64,000 nt of DNA from Nocardioides sp. T2.26MG-1 (GCF_950101795.1 NZ_CATNLZ010000012.1:124001-188000), one strand, 5' to 3'; shown: positions 18,637 to 28,247, counted from the first letter of the stretch. Translations and numbers: made by a program. Notes: generated by a model from the letters alone, not told the origin.

Positions 18637-19371
18637 TCAGCGTCCTCCGGGGAACGACGGCATCGGCAGCGCGACGGGCGCGTCCGGCTGGGCGGGCTGG
18701 GCAGGTCCGGGGTCGAAGCCCGGCGTGGCGTACGGCGTGAGCCCGACCTCCTCCTCCGGCGGTCCCTCGGCGGCCAGCTTGCGCACGGCCTCGACCTCGT
18801 CCCCGCGCAGCGGCGGCAGCGTGGCGGTGACCGCCTCGACCGCTCCGGCCCACCGGGAGCCGGCCTCGGCCAGCGACAGACGCAGCAGCTCGAGCCCGGC
18901 GCGGTGGTCCAGGATCAGCTGCCGGCCGCTCTCGTGGTCGACGGTGGCGGCGAACTCGAGCACCACGCAGAGGTGGTCGGGCAGCTCGTCGTCGGTGAGC
19001 TCGACCCCGGAGGCCAGGTAGGTCTGCTTGAACCGCAGCAGGGCCACCCCGCGCTTGCGGGTGTCGCCGTGGGCGAAGTAGGTGAGGAACAGGTTGTGCC
19101 GCCGACGGCTGTCGAACGTGTCGACGTACTCCTCCTCGAGCTCGCCCAACGGGGTGTCCGCGAGCCGGGCGACCGTCGCCCGCAGCGGCTCACCGACCAT
19201 GCCGGGCAGCTCGTGCGAGGCCCGCCGGACCAGGTCGAGCCGGTCGAGCAGCGCCTGGTCGGGGTAGCCCAGCAGCAGCGACGCGGACTGCCAGGCGACC
19301 GTGAGCTGGTCGGGGGTGAGCTCGTGCCCGCGGCGGGTGTCCCGTCCGCGGACCAGGGACCTACGCGCCAT
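18637..19371 (-). CDS. narJ: Nitrate reductase molybdenum cofactor assembly chaperone
   Basis: A 244-residue all-helical TorD/NarJ family chaperone that escorts NarG during cofactor insertion and is not part of the final enzyme. Recognisable are the core stretch LLGYPDQALLDRLD, the motif LEEEYVDTFDSRRRHNLFLTY spanning the family signature region, and GDTRKRGVALLRFK. A Pro-rich tail (residues 220-244) follows. The ATG at 19371 overlaps the narH end by 11 bases, and narI starts two bases after its stop, keeping narGHJI order and coupling. Confidence 0.94.
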   Translation of the reverse strand: MARRSLVRGRDTRRGHELTPDQLTVAWQSASLLLGYPDQALLDRLDLVRRASHELPGMVGEPLRATVARLADTPLGELEEEYVDTFDSRRRHNLFLTYFAHGDTRKRGVALLRFKQTYLASGVELTDDELPDHLCVVLEFAATVDHESGRQLILDHRAGLELLRLSLAEAGSRWAGAVEAVTATLPPLRGDEVEAVRKLAAEGPPEEEVGLTPYATPGFDPGPAQPAQPDAPVALPMPSFPGGR

Positions 19372-21028
19372 CGTCCTGGCCCTCCCCCTCGGAGCGTGGC
19401 GGGAACAGGCCCGGGGGCGCGCCCTTGCCGTCCCAGTTGAGCAGGTTGACCCGCGAGGACTTGTCGTTCGGCGAGGCGAGCGTGTCGGAGGTCTGCCGGT
19501 CGCGCAGCATCTGGAAGTTCTCGACCGCGATCGGGGTCGGCACCCCCGAGCCCTCACCGAACAGGTCCTGCTGGCCGCCGCCGTACTCGGACACCGCGCA
19601 CTCGGTGCCCAGCTCCTCGAGCGAGTGCGCCTGCTCGGCGTGCGCCGGCGGGATCACGTAGCGCTCGTCGTACTTCGCGATCGCCAGGAGGCGGTACATG
19701 TCGTACATCGCCTCCTCGGTCATGCCGACCGCGGCGGGGATCTCCGGGTTGGGGTCACGACCCATGTTGATGTCGCGCATGTAGGAGCGCATCGCGGCCA
19801 GCTGCTTGAGGACCCGGTCGACGGGTGCGACGTCGCCGGCCGTGAACAGCTCGGCGAGGTACTCGACCGGGATCCGCAGCGCGTCGATCGCCGCGAACAG
19901 GTTGCCGGTGTCCTCGGCGTCCTCACCGGTGTCGCGGACCACGTCGATGACGGGCGAGAGCGGTGGGATGTACCAGACCATCGGCATCGTGCGGTACTCC
20001 GGGTGCAGCGGCAGCGCGACCTTGTACTTGTTGATCAGCGCGTGGATCGGCGAGCGCTGCGCGGCGTCGATCCAGTCCCGCGGGATGCCCGCAGCCTCCG
20101 CGGCGCGCACGACCTCGGGGTCGTCGGGGTCGAGCAGGATCGAGCGCTGCGCCTCGTAGAGGTCATGGTCGTCGGGCACCGACGCGGCTTCGAGCACCCG
20201 GTCGGCGTCGTAGAGGACCAGCCCGATGTAGCGCAGCCGGCCCACGCAGGTCTCCGCGCAGACGGTCGGCAGCCCGACCTCGATGCGCGGGAAGCAGAAC
20301 GTGCACTTCTCGGCCTTGCCGGTGCGGTGGTTGAAGTAGACCTTCTTGTAGGGGCAGCCCGAGACGCACATCCGCCAGCCCCGGCACCGGTCCTGGTCGA
20401 CGAGCACGATGCCGTCCTCGGCGCGCTTGTAGATCGCGCCGCTCGGGCACGACGCCGCGCAGGACGGGTTCAGGCAGTGCTCGCAGATCCGCGGCAGGTA
20501 GAACATGAAGGTCTGCTCGAACTCGAACTTCACCTTGTCGGCGATCTTCTTGAGCATCGGGTCGTACTTCTCGGTGGCCTTGGAGCCGCCGAGGTCGTCG
20601 TCCCAGTTGGAGGACCACTCGATCTTCATGTTCTTGCCGGTGAGCAGCGACTTGGGCCGGGCCACCGGGGTGTGCTGCTGCGCGGGCGCGTCGGTGAGCG
20701 TGGCGTAGTCGTAGGTCCACGGCTCGTAGTAGTCGTTGATCGAGGGCAGCTTGGGGTTGGAGAAGATCGTCGCGAGCTTCTTCAGCCGTCCGCCGGCCTT
20801 GAGCTTGAGCCGGCCGCGGCTGTTGAGCTCCCAGCCGCCCTTCCACTCCTCCTGGTCCTCGTAGCGCCGCGGGTAGCCCTGGCCGGGCCGGGTCTCGACG
20901 TTGTTGAACCAGACGTACTCCGTGCCGGTGCGGTTGGTCCACGCCTGCTTGCAGGTGACCGAGCAGGTGTGGCACCCGATGCACTTGTCGAGGTTCATCA
21001 CCATCGCCATCTGAGCCATGACGCGCAT
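19361..21028 (-). CDS. narH: Respiratory nitrate reductase beta subunit (iron-sulfur)
   Basis: A 555-residue electron-transfer subunit with four Fe-S binding clusters of cysteines: CIGCHTCSVTC near residue 16, CEHCLNPSCAASCPSG, CRGWRMCVSGCPYKK (the Cys-to-Trp variant that yields a 3Fe-4S centre) and KCTFCFPRIEVGLPTVC. The start MRVMAQMAMVMNLDK matches the family. Its ATG overlaps the narG stop by one base (TGATG). The protein moves electrons from NarI hemes to the NarG molybdenum site. All ligands are present. Confidence 0.97.
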   Translation of the reverse strand: MRVMAQMAMVMNLDKCIGCHTCSVTCKQAWTNRTGTEYVWFNNVETRPGQGYPRRYEDQEEWKGGWELNSRGRLKLKAGGRLKKLATIFSNPKLPSINDYYEPWTYDYATLTDAPAQQHTPVARPKSLLTGKNMKIEWSSNWDDDLGGSKATEKYDPMLKKIADKVKFEFEQTFMFYLPRICEHCLNPSCAASCPSGAIYKRAEDGIVLVDQDRCRGWRMCVSGCPYKKVYFNHRTGKAEKCTFCFPRIEVGLPTVCAETCVGRLRYIGLVLYDADRVLEAASVPDDHDLYEAQRSILLDPDDPEVVRAAEAAGIPRDWIDAAQRSPIHALINKYKVALPLHPEYRTMPMVWYIPPLSPVIDVVRDTGEDAEDTGNLFAAIDALRIPVEYLAELFTAGDVAPVDRVLKQLAAMRSYMRDINMGRDPNPEIPAAVGMTEEAMYDMYRLLAIAKYDERYVIPPAHAEQAHSLEELGTECAVSEYGGGQQDLFGEGSGVPTPIAVENFQMLRDRQTSDTLASPNDKSSRVNLLNWDGKGAPPGLFPPRSEGEGQDDGA

Positions 21029-24000
21029 CAGTACTGCACCTCCTGGCTGCGCTTGCGGATGATCGTGACCTCGTCGCGTTGGTTGCCAGTGGGCCCGAGA
21101 TAGTTGAACGCGAAGGACAGCTGGGCGTAGCCGCCGATCACGTGGCTGGGCTTGACCAGGATCCGGGTCAGCGAGTTGTGGATGCCGCCGCGCTTGCCGG
21201 ACGTCTCGGCCAGGGGCACGTCGATGAGCCGGTCCTGCGCGTGGTGCATGTAGACCGTGCCCTCCGGCATCCGGTGCGACACGATCGCCCGCGCCACGAC
21301 GACGCCGTTGCGGTTGACCGCCTCGATCCAGTCGTTGTCCTCGACGCCGACCTTGGCGGCGTCCTTGTCCGACATCCAGATCGTCTGCCCGCCCCGTGAG
21401 AGCGAGAGCATGAACAGGTTGTCCTGGTACTCCGAGTGGATCGACCACTTGTTGTGGGGCGTGAGGTAGCGGACCGTCACCCCCAGCTCGCCCATCGACC
21501 CGATCTCGGGCTCGGCGAACATCTTGCCCATGCTCAGCGGTGGCCGGTAGATCGGCAGGCCCTCCCCGAGCTCGGTCATCCAGTCGTGGTCGAGGTAGAA
21601 GTGCTGCCGCCCGGTGAGCGTGTGCCAGGGCTTGAGCCGCTCGACGTTGATCGTGAACGGCGAGTAGCGCCGACCGCCCGACTCCGACCCGGACCACTCC
21701 GGGGAGGTGATCACCGGGACCGGCGCCGCCTGGGTGTCGGCGAAGGTGATCTGCTTGCCCTCGTGCTCGGCGGCGAGGTCGTGCAGCAGCGTGCCGGTGC
21801 GCTTCTCCAGCGTCTTGAAGCCCTGGGTGGCCAGGTGCCCGTTGGTGGTGCCCGAGAGCGCGAGGATCGCCTCGCACGCGTGCACGTCGCGCTTCAGGGA
21901 CGGCCGGCCGTCGCCGGGGCCGCCGCGCACCGCACCGTTCTTGGCCCGCAGGTAGTCGATCGACGCGGTGACGTCGTACGTCACGCCCTTGGTGGTGGTG
22001 CCGAGCTTGTCGAGCAGCGGACCCAGCGCCTGCATCTGCGCGCCCACCGCGGTGTAGTCGCGCTCGACCTCGACGATCTTGGGCATCGTGACGCCCGGCA
22101 CCGGCTCGCACTCCCCGTGCTTCCAGTCGCGGACCACGCCGTGGGGGTTGGCCATCGCGTCGGGGGTGTCGTGCAGCAGCGGGACCGCGACGACGTCCTT
22201 GCGGGTGTCGAGGTGGCCCGCGGCAAGCTCGCTGAACTTGGTCGCGATCGTCTGGAACGCGTCCCAGTCGGTGCGGGTCTGCCACGGCGGGGCGATCGCG
22301 GGGTTGAACGAGTGCACGAACGGGTGCATGTCGGTGGTGTTGAGGTCGTGCTTCTCGTACCAGGTGGCGGCGGGCAGCACGACGTCGGAGAAGATCGTCG
22401 TGCTGGTCTGCCGGAAGTCCAGAGTCAGCAGCAGGTCGAGCTTGCCCTCCGGCGCCTCGTCGTGCCAGTCGACCTCCTGGGGCCGCTGGCTCTCCCCCGC
22501 CTCGGTGGCGCGCAGCGAGTTGTCGGTGCCGAGCAGGTGCTTGAGAAAGTACTCGTTGCCCTTGCCCGACGAGCCGATCAGGTTGGCCCGCCAGATCGAC
22601 AGGACCCGCGGGAAGTTCTCCGGCGAGTCGGGGTCCTCGGCGGCGAACCGCAGGTCACCGGACTTGAGCTGGTCGACCACGTGCTCGGCGACCGGCCGAC
22701 CGGCCGCGGCCGCCTCGTCGGCGAGGTCGAGCGGGTTGCGGTTGAACGTCGGGTACGACGGCATCCAGCCCATCCGCGCGCTCTTCGCGATCACGTCGGC
22801 CGTGCTCATCCCGTCGAGCAAGCCGGAGCCGGTCGCGGCCGAGACGGTGTCGGCCGAGAACGTGTCGTAGCGGAACTGGTTGGTGTGGAGGTACCAGTAC
22901 GCCGTGTGGATCATCTGCCGCGGCGGACGCTTCCAGTCCAGCCCGAAGGCCAGCTGGGCCCACCCGGTCACCGGCCGGCACTTCTCCTGGCCGACGTAGT
23001 GCGCCCAGCCGCCGCCGTTGACGCCCTGGCAGCCGGTGAGCGTGGTCAGGCCGAGGAAGCCGCGGTAGATCGTGTCGGAGTGGAACCAGTGGTTGGTGCC
23101 CGCTCCCATCAGGATCATCGAGCGGCCCTTGGACTCCTCGGCGTTCTGCGCGAACTCCCGGGCGATCCGGGCCGCCGCCGAGGCCGGGATGCCGGTGATC
23201 GGCTCCTGCCAGGCCGGCGTGTACGGCGCGGTCGCGTCGTCGTACGACGTGGCATAGTCGCCGGCGAGGCCGTCGCGGGCCACGCCGTAGTGCGCGAGCA
23301 TCAGGTCGAAGACGGTCGTCACGAGGGTCTCGCCGACCCGGCGCACCGGGACCCCGCGGGGCAGGCTGCCCGGCGAGCCGTCGACGTTGTCGAAGCGCGG
23401 CAGCTCCACGAGTACGCTCTCCGCGCCGGGCTCGTGCAGGGTCAGGCGCGGGTCGACCTCGCCGAGGTCGAGGTTCCACTGGCCCATGCCGGCGTCGCCG
23501 AACCGGTGGCCCAACGAGCCGTTGGGCACCACGAGGTCGCCCGTGACGGAGTCGACCAGCACGGTCTTGAAGTGCGCGTTCTCCTCCGCCGCGCGCTGAG
23601 CCCCATCCTGGGGAGGGAGGTCGGCGGCGGTGAGGAACTTGCCGGCGCGGTAGGTGCCCGGCTCGCCGCCGGGCTCGAGCGCCACGAGGTAGGGCAGGTC
23701 GGTGAACTTCTTGGTGTACTCGGTGAAGTACGGCGTCTGCCGGTCGACGAAGAACTCCTTGAGCACGACGTGCCCCATCGCCATCGCCAGCGCACCGTCG
23801 GTGCCCGGCGAGATCGCCAGCCACTCGTCGGCGAACTTCACGTTGTCGGCGTAGTCGGGCGAGACCGCGACGACCTTCTGGCCGCGGTAGCGGGCCTCGG
23901 TCATCCAGTGCGCGTCGGGCGTGCGGGTGACCGGCACGTTCGAGCCCCACATGATCAGGTAGCCGGCGTCCCACCAGTCGCCGGACTCGGGCACGTCGGT

Positions 24001-24747
24001 CTGGTCGCCGAACACCTGGGGCGAGGCGACCGGCAGGTCGGCGTACCAGTCGTAGAAGCTCAGCATCGAGCCGCCGATCAGCGACGTGAACCGGGCGCCC
24101 GACGCGTGGGAGACCATCGACATCGCGGGGATCGGCGAGAACCCGGCGACCCGGTCGGGCCCCCACTTCTTGATCGTGTGCACGTAGGCGGCGGCGATCA
24201 TCTCGGTCGCCTCCTCCCAGCTCGCGCGGACCAGGCCGCCCTTGCCGCGGGCGGCCTTGTAGGCCTTGGCACGCTGCGGGTTGTCGACCACGTGCGCCCA
24301 CGCGGCGACCGGGTCACCGTGCTGCGCCTTGGCCTCGCGGTACATCTGCAGCAGCACGCCGCGGATGTAGGGGTAGCGGATCCGCGTCGGCGAGTAGGTG
24401 TACCAGGAGAACGCCGCGCCGCGGGGGCAGCCGCGGGGCTCGTACTCCGGCTTGTCCGGGCCCACCGACGGGTAGTCGGTCTGCTGGGTCTCCCAGGTGA
24501 TGATCCCGTCCTTGACGTAGACCTTCCACGAGCAGGAGCCGGTGCAGTTGACCCCGTGCGTGGAGCGCACGACCTTGTCGTGGCTCCACCGGTCCCGGTA
24601 GAAGTCGTCGGCCCCCCGGCCGCCCTTCTTGGTCAGCGTGCGCAGGTCGTCGGAGACGGTCCCCCGGGTGAAGTAGCGGCGACTTCTGACCAGCGCATCA
24701 CTGAGCTTGCCATCGAGTCCGGGCTGGGACGTGTCCTCGATCGTCAC
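21028..24747 (-). CDS. narG: Respiratory nitrate reductase alpha subunit (Mo-bisMGD)
   Basis: A 1239-residue catalytic subunit reducing nitrate to nitrite. The N-terminal FS0 cluster motif is HGVNCTGSCSWK near residue 60 (His plus Cys ligands), followed by GCPRGAAFSW. Molybdopterin-domain features include the conserved aspartate region of GDWWDAGYLIMWGSN. Length matches NarG (about 1220-1250). The start is GTG at 24747 with GAGAGGA eight bases upstream; the GTGA overlaps the narK stop. No twin-arginine signal is seen, so the active site faces the cytoplasm and nitrate must be imported, consistent with narK being first in the operon. Confidence 0.97.
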   Translation of the reverse strand: MTIEDTSQPGLDGKLSDALVRSRRYFTRGTVSDDLRTLTKKGGRGADDFYRDRWSHDKVVRSTHGVNCTGSCSWKVYVKDGIITWETQQTDYPSVGPDKPEYEPRGCPRGAAFSWYTYSPTRIRYPYIRGVLLQMYREAKAQHGDPVAAWAHVVDNPQRAKAYKAARGKGGLVRASWEEATEMIAAAYVHTIKKWGPDRVAGFSPIPAMSMVSHASGARFTSLIGGSMLSFYDWYADLPVASPQVFGDQTDVPESGDWWDAGYLIMWGSNVPVTRTPDAHWMTEARYRGQKVVAVSPDYADNVKFADEWLAISPGTDGALAMAMGHVVLKEFFVDRQTPYFTEYTKKFTDLPYLVALEPGGEPGTYRAGKFLTAADLPPQDGAQRAAEENAHFKTVLVDSVTGDLVVPNGSLGHRFGDAGMGQWNLDLGEVDPRLTLHEPGAESVLVELPRFDNVDGSPGSLPRGVPVRRVGETLVTTVFDLMLAHYGVARDGLAGDYATSYDDATAPYTPAWQEPITGIPASAAARIAREFAQNAEESKGRSMILMGAGTNHWFHSDTIYRGFLGLTTLTGCQGVNGGGWAHYVGQEKCRPVTGWAQLAFGLDWKRPPRQMIHTAYWYLHTNQFRYDTFSADTVSAATGSGLLDGMSTADVIAKSARMGWMPSYPTFNRNPLDLADEAAAAGRPVAEHVVDQLKSGDLRFAAEDPDSPENFPRVLSIWRANLIGSSGKGNEYFLKHLLGTDNSLRATEAGESQRPQEVDWHDEAPEGKLDLLLTLDFRQTSTTIFSDVVLPAATWYEKHDLNTTDMHPFVHSFNPAIAPPWQTRTDWDAFQTIATKFSELAAGHLDTRKDVVAVPLLHDTPDAMANPHGVVRDWKHGECEPVPGVTMPKIVEVERDYTAVGAQMQALGPLLDKLGTTTKGVTYDVTASIDYLRAKNGAVRGGPGDGRPSLKRDVHACEAILALSGTTNGHLATQGFKTLEKRTGTLLHDLAAEHEGKQITFADTQAAPVPVITSPEWSGSESGGRRYSPFTINVERLKPWHTLTGRQHFYLDHDWMTELGEGLPIYRPPLSMGKMFAEPEIGSMGELGVTVRYLTPHNKWSIHSEYQDNLFMLSLSRGGQTIWMSDKDAAKVGVEDNDWIEAVNRNGVVVARAIVSHRMPEGTVYMHHAQDRLIDVPLAETSGKRGGIHNSLTRILVKPSHVIGGYAQLSFAFNYLGPTGNQRDEVTIIRKRSQEVQY

Positions 24748-25991
24748 GCAGGGGTCCTCTCGGAGTTGTGATGGTCGGCCGCGGTCCGCCGGACCACGGT
24801 CAGGGTGAGCACGAGCGTGAGAGCGGCCGTGATCGACAGCATCCAGAGGCCGATCGCGTAGGAGTCGGTGCGGCCGTAGACGTAGCCCATGATCAGCGGC
24901 GGCACGAAGCCGCCGAGCCCACCGGCGGCACCGACCAGGCCGGTCACGCCACCGACGCGGGCCGGCTCGGTGACCAGGGCGATCAGCGCGAAGGTGGCGC
25001 CGCTTCCGGAGCCGAGCGCGGCGGCCATCGCCAGGAACGCGACCGTGCCCACCCCGTCGAGCGGCGGGGTGCCCGCGGAGATCGCGGCGCAGACCACCAC
25101 GACACCGTAACCCCCGGCGAGCACCGGGATCGCACCGAACCGGTCGGAGAGCCAGCCGCCGATCGGACGCATGATCACCGCGACCACGACGAAGCCGGCC
25201 ATCCGGTTGGACGCGTCGGCCGGGGTGAGGCCGTGGGCGGTCTTGAGGTACGCCGGCAGGTACACCGAGAACGCGACGTACCCGCCGAACGCGACCGCGT
25301 AGAGGATGCAGGCCTGCCAGGTGATCCGCAGCTTGGAGTTCGCGACCAGACGGGTGCCGAGGGAGGTGGTGGGCGCCGTGCGACCGGGCGCGTCGCGCAG
25401 GATCAGCCACGAGGCCACCGCATAGACCGCGAGCACGGCGGCGGTGATCAGGAACGGCGCGGTGTCGTCGATGTTCTTGTAGAGCTTGACCGTGGTCAGC
25501 GCGCTGATCGCGGTGCCGCCCATGCCGGCCCCGAAGATGCCGACCGCCAGGCCGCGCTTCTCGGGCGGGAACCAGGCATTGACGAACGGGACCCCGACCG
25601 CGAAGGCGGTGCCGGCGATGCCGAGGAAGAACCCGCCGACCAGGATCAGCGCGTAGGAGTCGAGCGCAACGAAGGCCAGGAACAGGATGGGCACGATCGT
25701 GACCGCCGAGATCAGCGGGAACATCACGCGCCCGCCGTACTTGTCGGTCAGCGCACCGACCAGGATCCGGCCGAGCGAGCCGACGACGACCGGCACGGCC
25801 ACCATCAGGGCGACGTCGGACTCACTGAGGTCCCCGACCCGTCCGTTGTCGCGGAACAGTGGCCCGAGCGGGCTGATCAGTGCCCAGGCCCAGAAGTTCA
25901 CGGCGAACCCGATGGTCGCCATCACCAGCATCGTCCACGGGTTGCCGGCGGTGGTCCGCTCGACTTCTCGGCTGTGCTCCGTCATGGTCAC
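24744..25991 (-). CDS. narK: Nitrate/nitrite MFS transporter
   Basis: A 415-residue major facilitator protein with 12 transmembrane segments. It opens MTMTEHSREVERT and shows NarK/NNP family signatures: GRILVGALTDKYGGR after helix 2, and the Gly-rich nitrate motifs GIFGAGMGGTAISALT and GLVGAAGGLGGFVPPLIMG, plus RMAGFVVVAVIMRPIGGWLSD split across helix 8-9. It imports nitrate or exchanges it for nitrite. It is the first gene of the nar operon and overlaps narG by four bases. The divergent helix-turn-helix gene starts 136 bases away; the gap carries a repeated GTTGCCRACC element. Confidence 0.95.
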   Translation of the reverse strand: MTMTEHSREVERTTAGNPWTMLVMATIGFAVNFWAWALISPLGPLFRDNGRVGDLSESDVALMVAVPVVVGSLGRILVGALTDKYGGRVMFPLISAVTIVPILFLAFVALDSYALILVGGFFLGIAGTAFAVGVPFVNAWFPPEKRGLAVGIFGAGMGGTAISALTTVKLYKNIDDTAPFLITAAVLAVYAVASWLILRDAPGRTAPTTSLGTRLVANSKLRITWQACILYAVAFGGYVAFSVYLPAYLKTAHGLTPADASNRMAGFVVVAVIMRPIGGWLSDRFGAIPVLAGGYGVVVVCAAISAGTPPLDGVGTVAFLAMAAALGSGSGATFALIALVTEPARVGGVTGLVGAAGGLGGFVPPLIMGYVYGRTDSYAIGLWMLSITAALTLVLTLTVVRRTAADHHNSERTPA

Positions 25992-26011
25992 AACCGTCCT
26001 CCCGAGATCAT

Positions 26012-26052
26012 GTTGCCGACCACACTGTCCGAAAAAGCTGGCGTTGCCAACC
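26012..26052. promoter_or_regulatory. Candidate operator: direct repeat GTTGCCRACC between narK and the regulator gene
   Basis: GTTGCCGACC (26012-26021) and GTTGCCAACC (26043-26052) differ by one base and are 31 bases apart, about three helical turns. The pair lies in the narK/regulator divergent promoter region. A looser GTAG/CTAC inverted repeat follows near 26090-26107. Confidence 0.4.
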
Positions 26053-26126
26053 GAGGCACCTCCGACTCGTCGACCACCGGCGGCGGTCGTAGAGAGGGTT
26101 TTACTACACTCGGCTCCGTGGAAAAC

Positions 26127-26795
26127 ATGGGCCGTAGGTCATCAGCCCTCGGCCCGCGCCCGGGGAGCGGTCATCCGCCCCTCTCCCCGTCGCGCCGGGC
26201 CATCCTGGGACACCTCCGCGACCAGCCCCAGCCGCTCACCCTGGGCGCACTGGTCCAGATCACCGGGCTGCACCCCAACACCGTCCGCGAGCACCTCGAC
26301 GCGCTCGTGCGCCGGGGTCTGGTACGCCGCACCAGCGGCCTGCCGCGCGGCCGCGGCCGGCCGGCGCACCTCTACGAGCACGCCGAGTACGGGCACGGCG
26401 AGTACGCCCGGCTGGCGGTGGCCCTCGCGGACGCCCTGGAGCGCAGCAGCAGCGAGCCGGCCCTCCACGCCGCCACCGTCGGCGAGGAGTGGGGCCGCGA
26501 GCTGGCGCGGGAGCGGCGTACCGCCACAACCTCGCCCACCGACGCCCGCGAACAGGTGATCGGGCTGCTCGACGACCTCGGCTTCGAGCCGCGTCCGGGC
26601 GAGCAGGAGAGCGAGGTGCTGCTCACCCGCTGCCCGCTGCTGGAGGCCGCCCACCGCTCACCGGGCATCGTGTGCGGCATCCACCTCGGGATCGTCCGCG
26701 GGATGCTCGCCGAGCAGGGCGCCGACCCGGAGGGCAGCGCGCTCGAGCCGTTCGCCGCGCCCGGCTCGTGCCGGCTCGTGGTCCCTCCGGTCTGA
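26127..26795 (+). CDS. Winged-helix regulator with C-terminal cysteine cluster (SufR/ArsR-like), divergent from nar operon
   Basis: A 222-residue regulator. Residues 18-80 are a winged helix-turn-helix (RRAILGHLRDQ, LTLGALVQITGLHPNTVREH, then a GLPRGRGRPAH wing). The C-terminal domain carries LLTRCPLLEAAHRSPGIVC and a later PGSCRLVV: Cys169, Cys183 and Cys215, the spacing used in SufR-type regulators to hold an iron-sulfur cluster. I therefore infer an Fe-S-based sensor of oxygen, NO or iron status controlling narKGHJI. The start could also be GTG at 26118. Neither start has a strong ribosome site, so leaderless translation is possible. Confidence 0.75.
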   Translation: MGRRSSALGPRPGSGHPPLSPSRRAILGHLRDQPQPLTLGALVQITGLHPNTVREHLDALVRRGLVRRTSGLPRGRGRPAHLYEHAEYGHGEYARLAVALADALERSSSEPALHAATVGEEWGRELARERRTATTSPTDAREQVIGLLDDLGFEPRPGEQESEVLLTRCPLLEAAHRSPGIVCGIHLGIVRGMLAEQGADPEGSALEPFAAPGSCRLVVPPV

Positions 26796-26809
26796 GAGGT
26801 CGCTCCCGG

Positions 26810-27226
26810 TCAGTCGTTGAAGCGCTTGCAGTGGCCGGCGAGCCGGCTGCTCGCGGCGTCGAAGGCCTCCAGGTCGGGCCCGCCCGAGCCGGATTCCTCG
26901 GCGGTCCGCCGCGCGTCGACCGAGGTCCGCACCACGGCGAGGTCGGCGGCGAGCGACGCGGGCGCACGGCCTGCGGCGTCTGCCAGAGCGCTGACGAGCT
27001 CCTCGGCACCGGCCGGCCCCTCGGCGGACGGCGAGCCGTGCACGAGCTCGATCGCGCGCGGCATCAGCTGGGCCGGCGGGTGGTAGAGCTCCGCGCACGC
27101 CGCTCGGAGCGTCACGGGCTCGGGTGCGGGGGTGGTGGGGTCGACACCCGCGCCGCCCCCACCGTCCGACCCGCACCCGGCGAGCACGCTCGAGACCAGC
27201 ATGAGTCCGGCGAGCGGTCGACGCAT
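26810..27226 (-). CDS. Putative lipoprotein of unknown function
   Basis: A 138-residue protein starting MRRPLAGLMLVSS. The signal peptide ends in lipobox LAGC (Cys near residue 18), followed by a Gly/Asp/Pro linker and a helical domain of about 90 residues. Two cysteines remain in the mature part (RAACAELY and AGHCKRF) and may form a disulfide. The gene is convergent with the helix-turn-helix gene, with a 14-base gap. Family not recognised. An in-frame ATG six codons upstream exists, but the chosen one puts the basic residues directly before the hydrophobic core. Confidence 0.65.
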   Translation of the reverse strand: MRRPLAGLMLVSSVLAGCGSDGGGGAGVDPTTPAPEPVTLRAACAELYHPPAQLMPRAIELVHGSPSAEGPAGAEELVSALADAAGRAPASLAADLAVVRTSVDARRTAEESGSGGPDLEAFDAASSRLAGHCKRFND

Positions 27227-27299
27227 GCCCCCACTGTCGCCCATCGGTGCGAGCCGGTCGACACCCCGCCTCGTGCGCGTCAGGTCGCCGTCAGGGCGC

Positions 27300-28247
27300 T
27301 CAGCCCGGGATGTGGCCGAACCGGCCGTGCTGGAAGTCCTCGTAGGCCTGCATCACCTCGGACTTGGTGTTCATCACGAACGGTCCGGCCCACGCGAGCG
27401 GCTCGCGGATCGGCTGCCCACCGACCACGATCACGTCCAGCTTCGGCGAGCGGCTCTCCTGCCGCGGGTTCGCGGCGAGCGCGAGGTAGTCGCCTGCGCC
27501 GAGCACGGCCGCCTGGCCGGTGCGGATCGGCCGCGCATCCGTGCCCACCGTGCCCGCGCCGTTGAGCACGTAGACGAGCGCGTTGAAGTCGACGTTCCAC
27601 GGCAGGTCGAGCCGGGCGCCCGGCTCGATCGTGGCGTGCACGAGCGACATCGGGGTGTACGTCGCGCCCGGCCCGGCGTGGCCGTCGACGGTGCCGGCGA
27701 TCACCCGGACGAGCGCACCCGCGTCGGCGGTGGTGACCAGCTGGACCGAGCCCGACCGGATGTCCTGGTAGCGGGGGTCGTTCATCTTGGCGTCGCGGGG
27801 CAGGTTCACCCAGAGCTGGATGCCGTGGAAGAGGCCGCCCTGCTGGACCAGCCACTCCGGCGGGGCCTCGATGTGCAGCAGCCCGGATCCCGCGGTCATC
27901 CACTGGGTGTCGCCGTTGGTGATCGTGCCACCGCCGCCGTGGCTGTCCTGGTGGTCGAAGACGCCGTCAATGATGTAGGTGACGGTCTCGAAGCCGCGGT
28001 GCGGGTGCCACGGTGTGCCCTTGGGCTCGCCGGGGGCGTACTCCACCTCGCCCATCTGGTCCATCATGATGAACGGGTCGAGCTGCTGGAGGTCGATGCC
28101 CGCGAACGCGCGGCGGACCGGGAACCCCTCGCCCTCGAACCCCTGGGGCGCGGTGCTGACCTGCCACACCGGGCGCGGCTGGTCGCCGAGACCGGGCTCG
28201 CGCAGGCGCTCCAGGACGGTCAGGTCATCGACGGTCACAGCGGGCAT
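27300..28247 (-). CDS. Pirin family protein
   Basis: A 315-residue bicupin. The N-terminal cupin keeps the metal ligands: two His in PWHPHRGFETVTY near residue 78, and His and Glu in SGLLHIEAP near residue 122. The C-terminal cupin covers about residues 190-295. Bacterial pirins include quercetinases and regulatory metal proteins; which applies here cannot be told. A strong AGGAGG lies just before the ATG at 28247, fixing the start. It is monocistronic as far as visible, downstream of a histidine kinase gene on the same strand with a gap of 87 bases. Confidence 0.9.
   Translation of the reverse strand: MPAVTVDDLTVLERLREPGLGDQPRPVWQVSTAPQGFEGEGFPVRRAFAGIDLQQLDPFIMMDQMGEVEYAPGEPKGTPWHPHRGFETVTYIIDGVFDHQDSHGGGGTITNGDTQWMTAGSGLLHIEAPPEWLVQQGGLFHGIQLWVNLPRDAKMNDPRYQDIRSGSVQLVTTADAGALVRVIAGTVDGHAGPGATYTPMSLVHATIEPGARLDLPWNVDFNALVYVLNGAGTVGTDARPIRTGQAAVLGAGDYLALAANPRQESRSPKLDVIVVGGQPIREPLAWAGPFVMNTKSEVMQAYEDFQHGRFGHIPG

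Noticed and set aside
21436..24771. Rightward frame of 1111 codons opposite narG.
   Set aside because: Antisense to a well-conserved gene; its composition (His, Arg, Val, Asp periodicity) mirrors the narG codon pattern, and no motif was seen.
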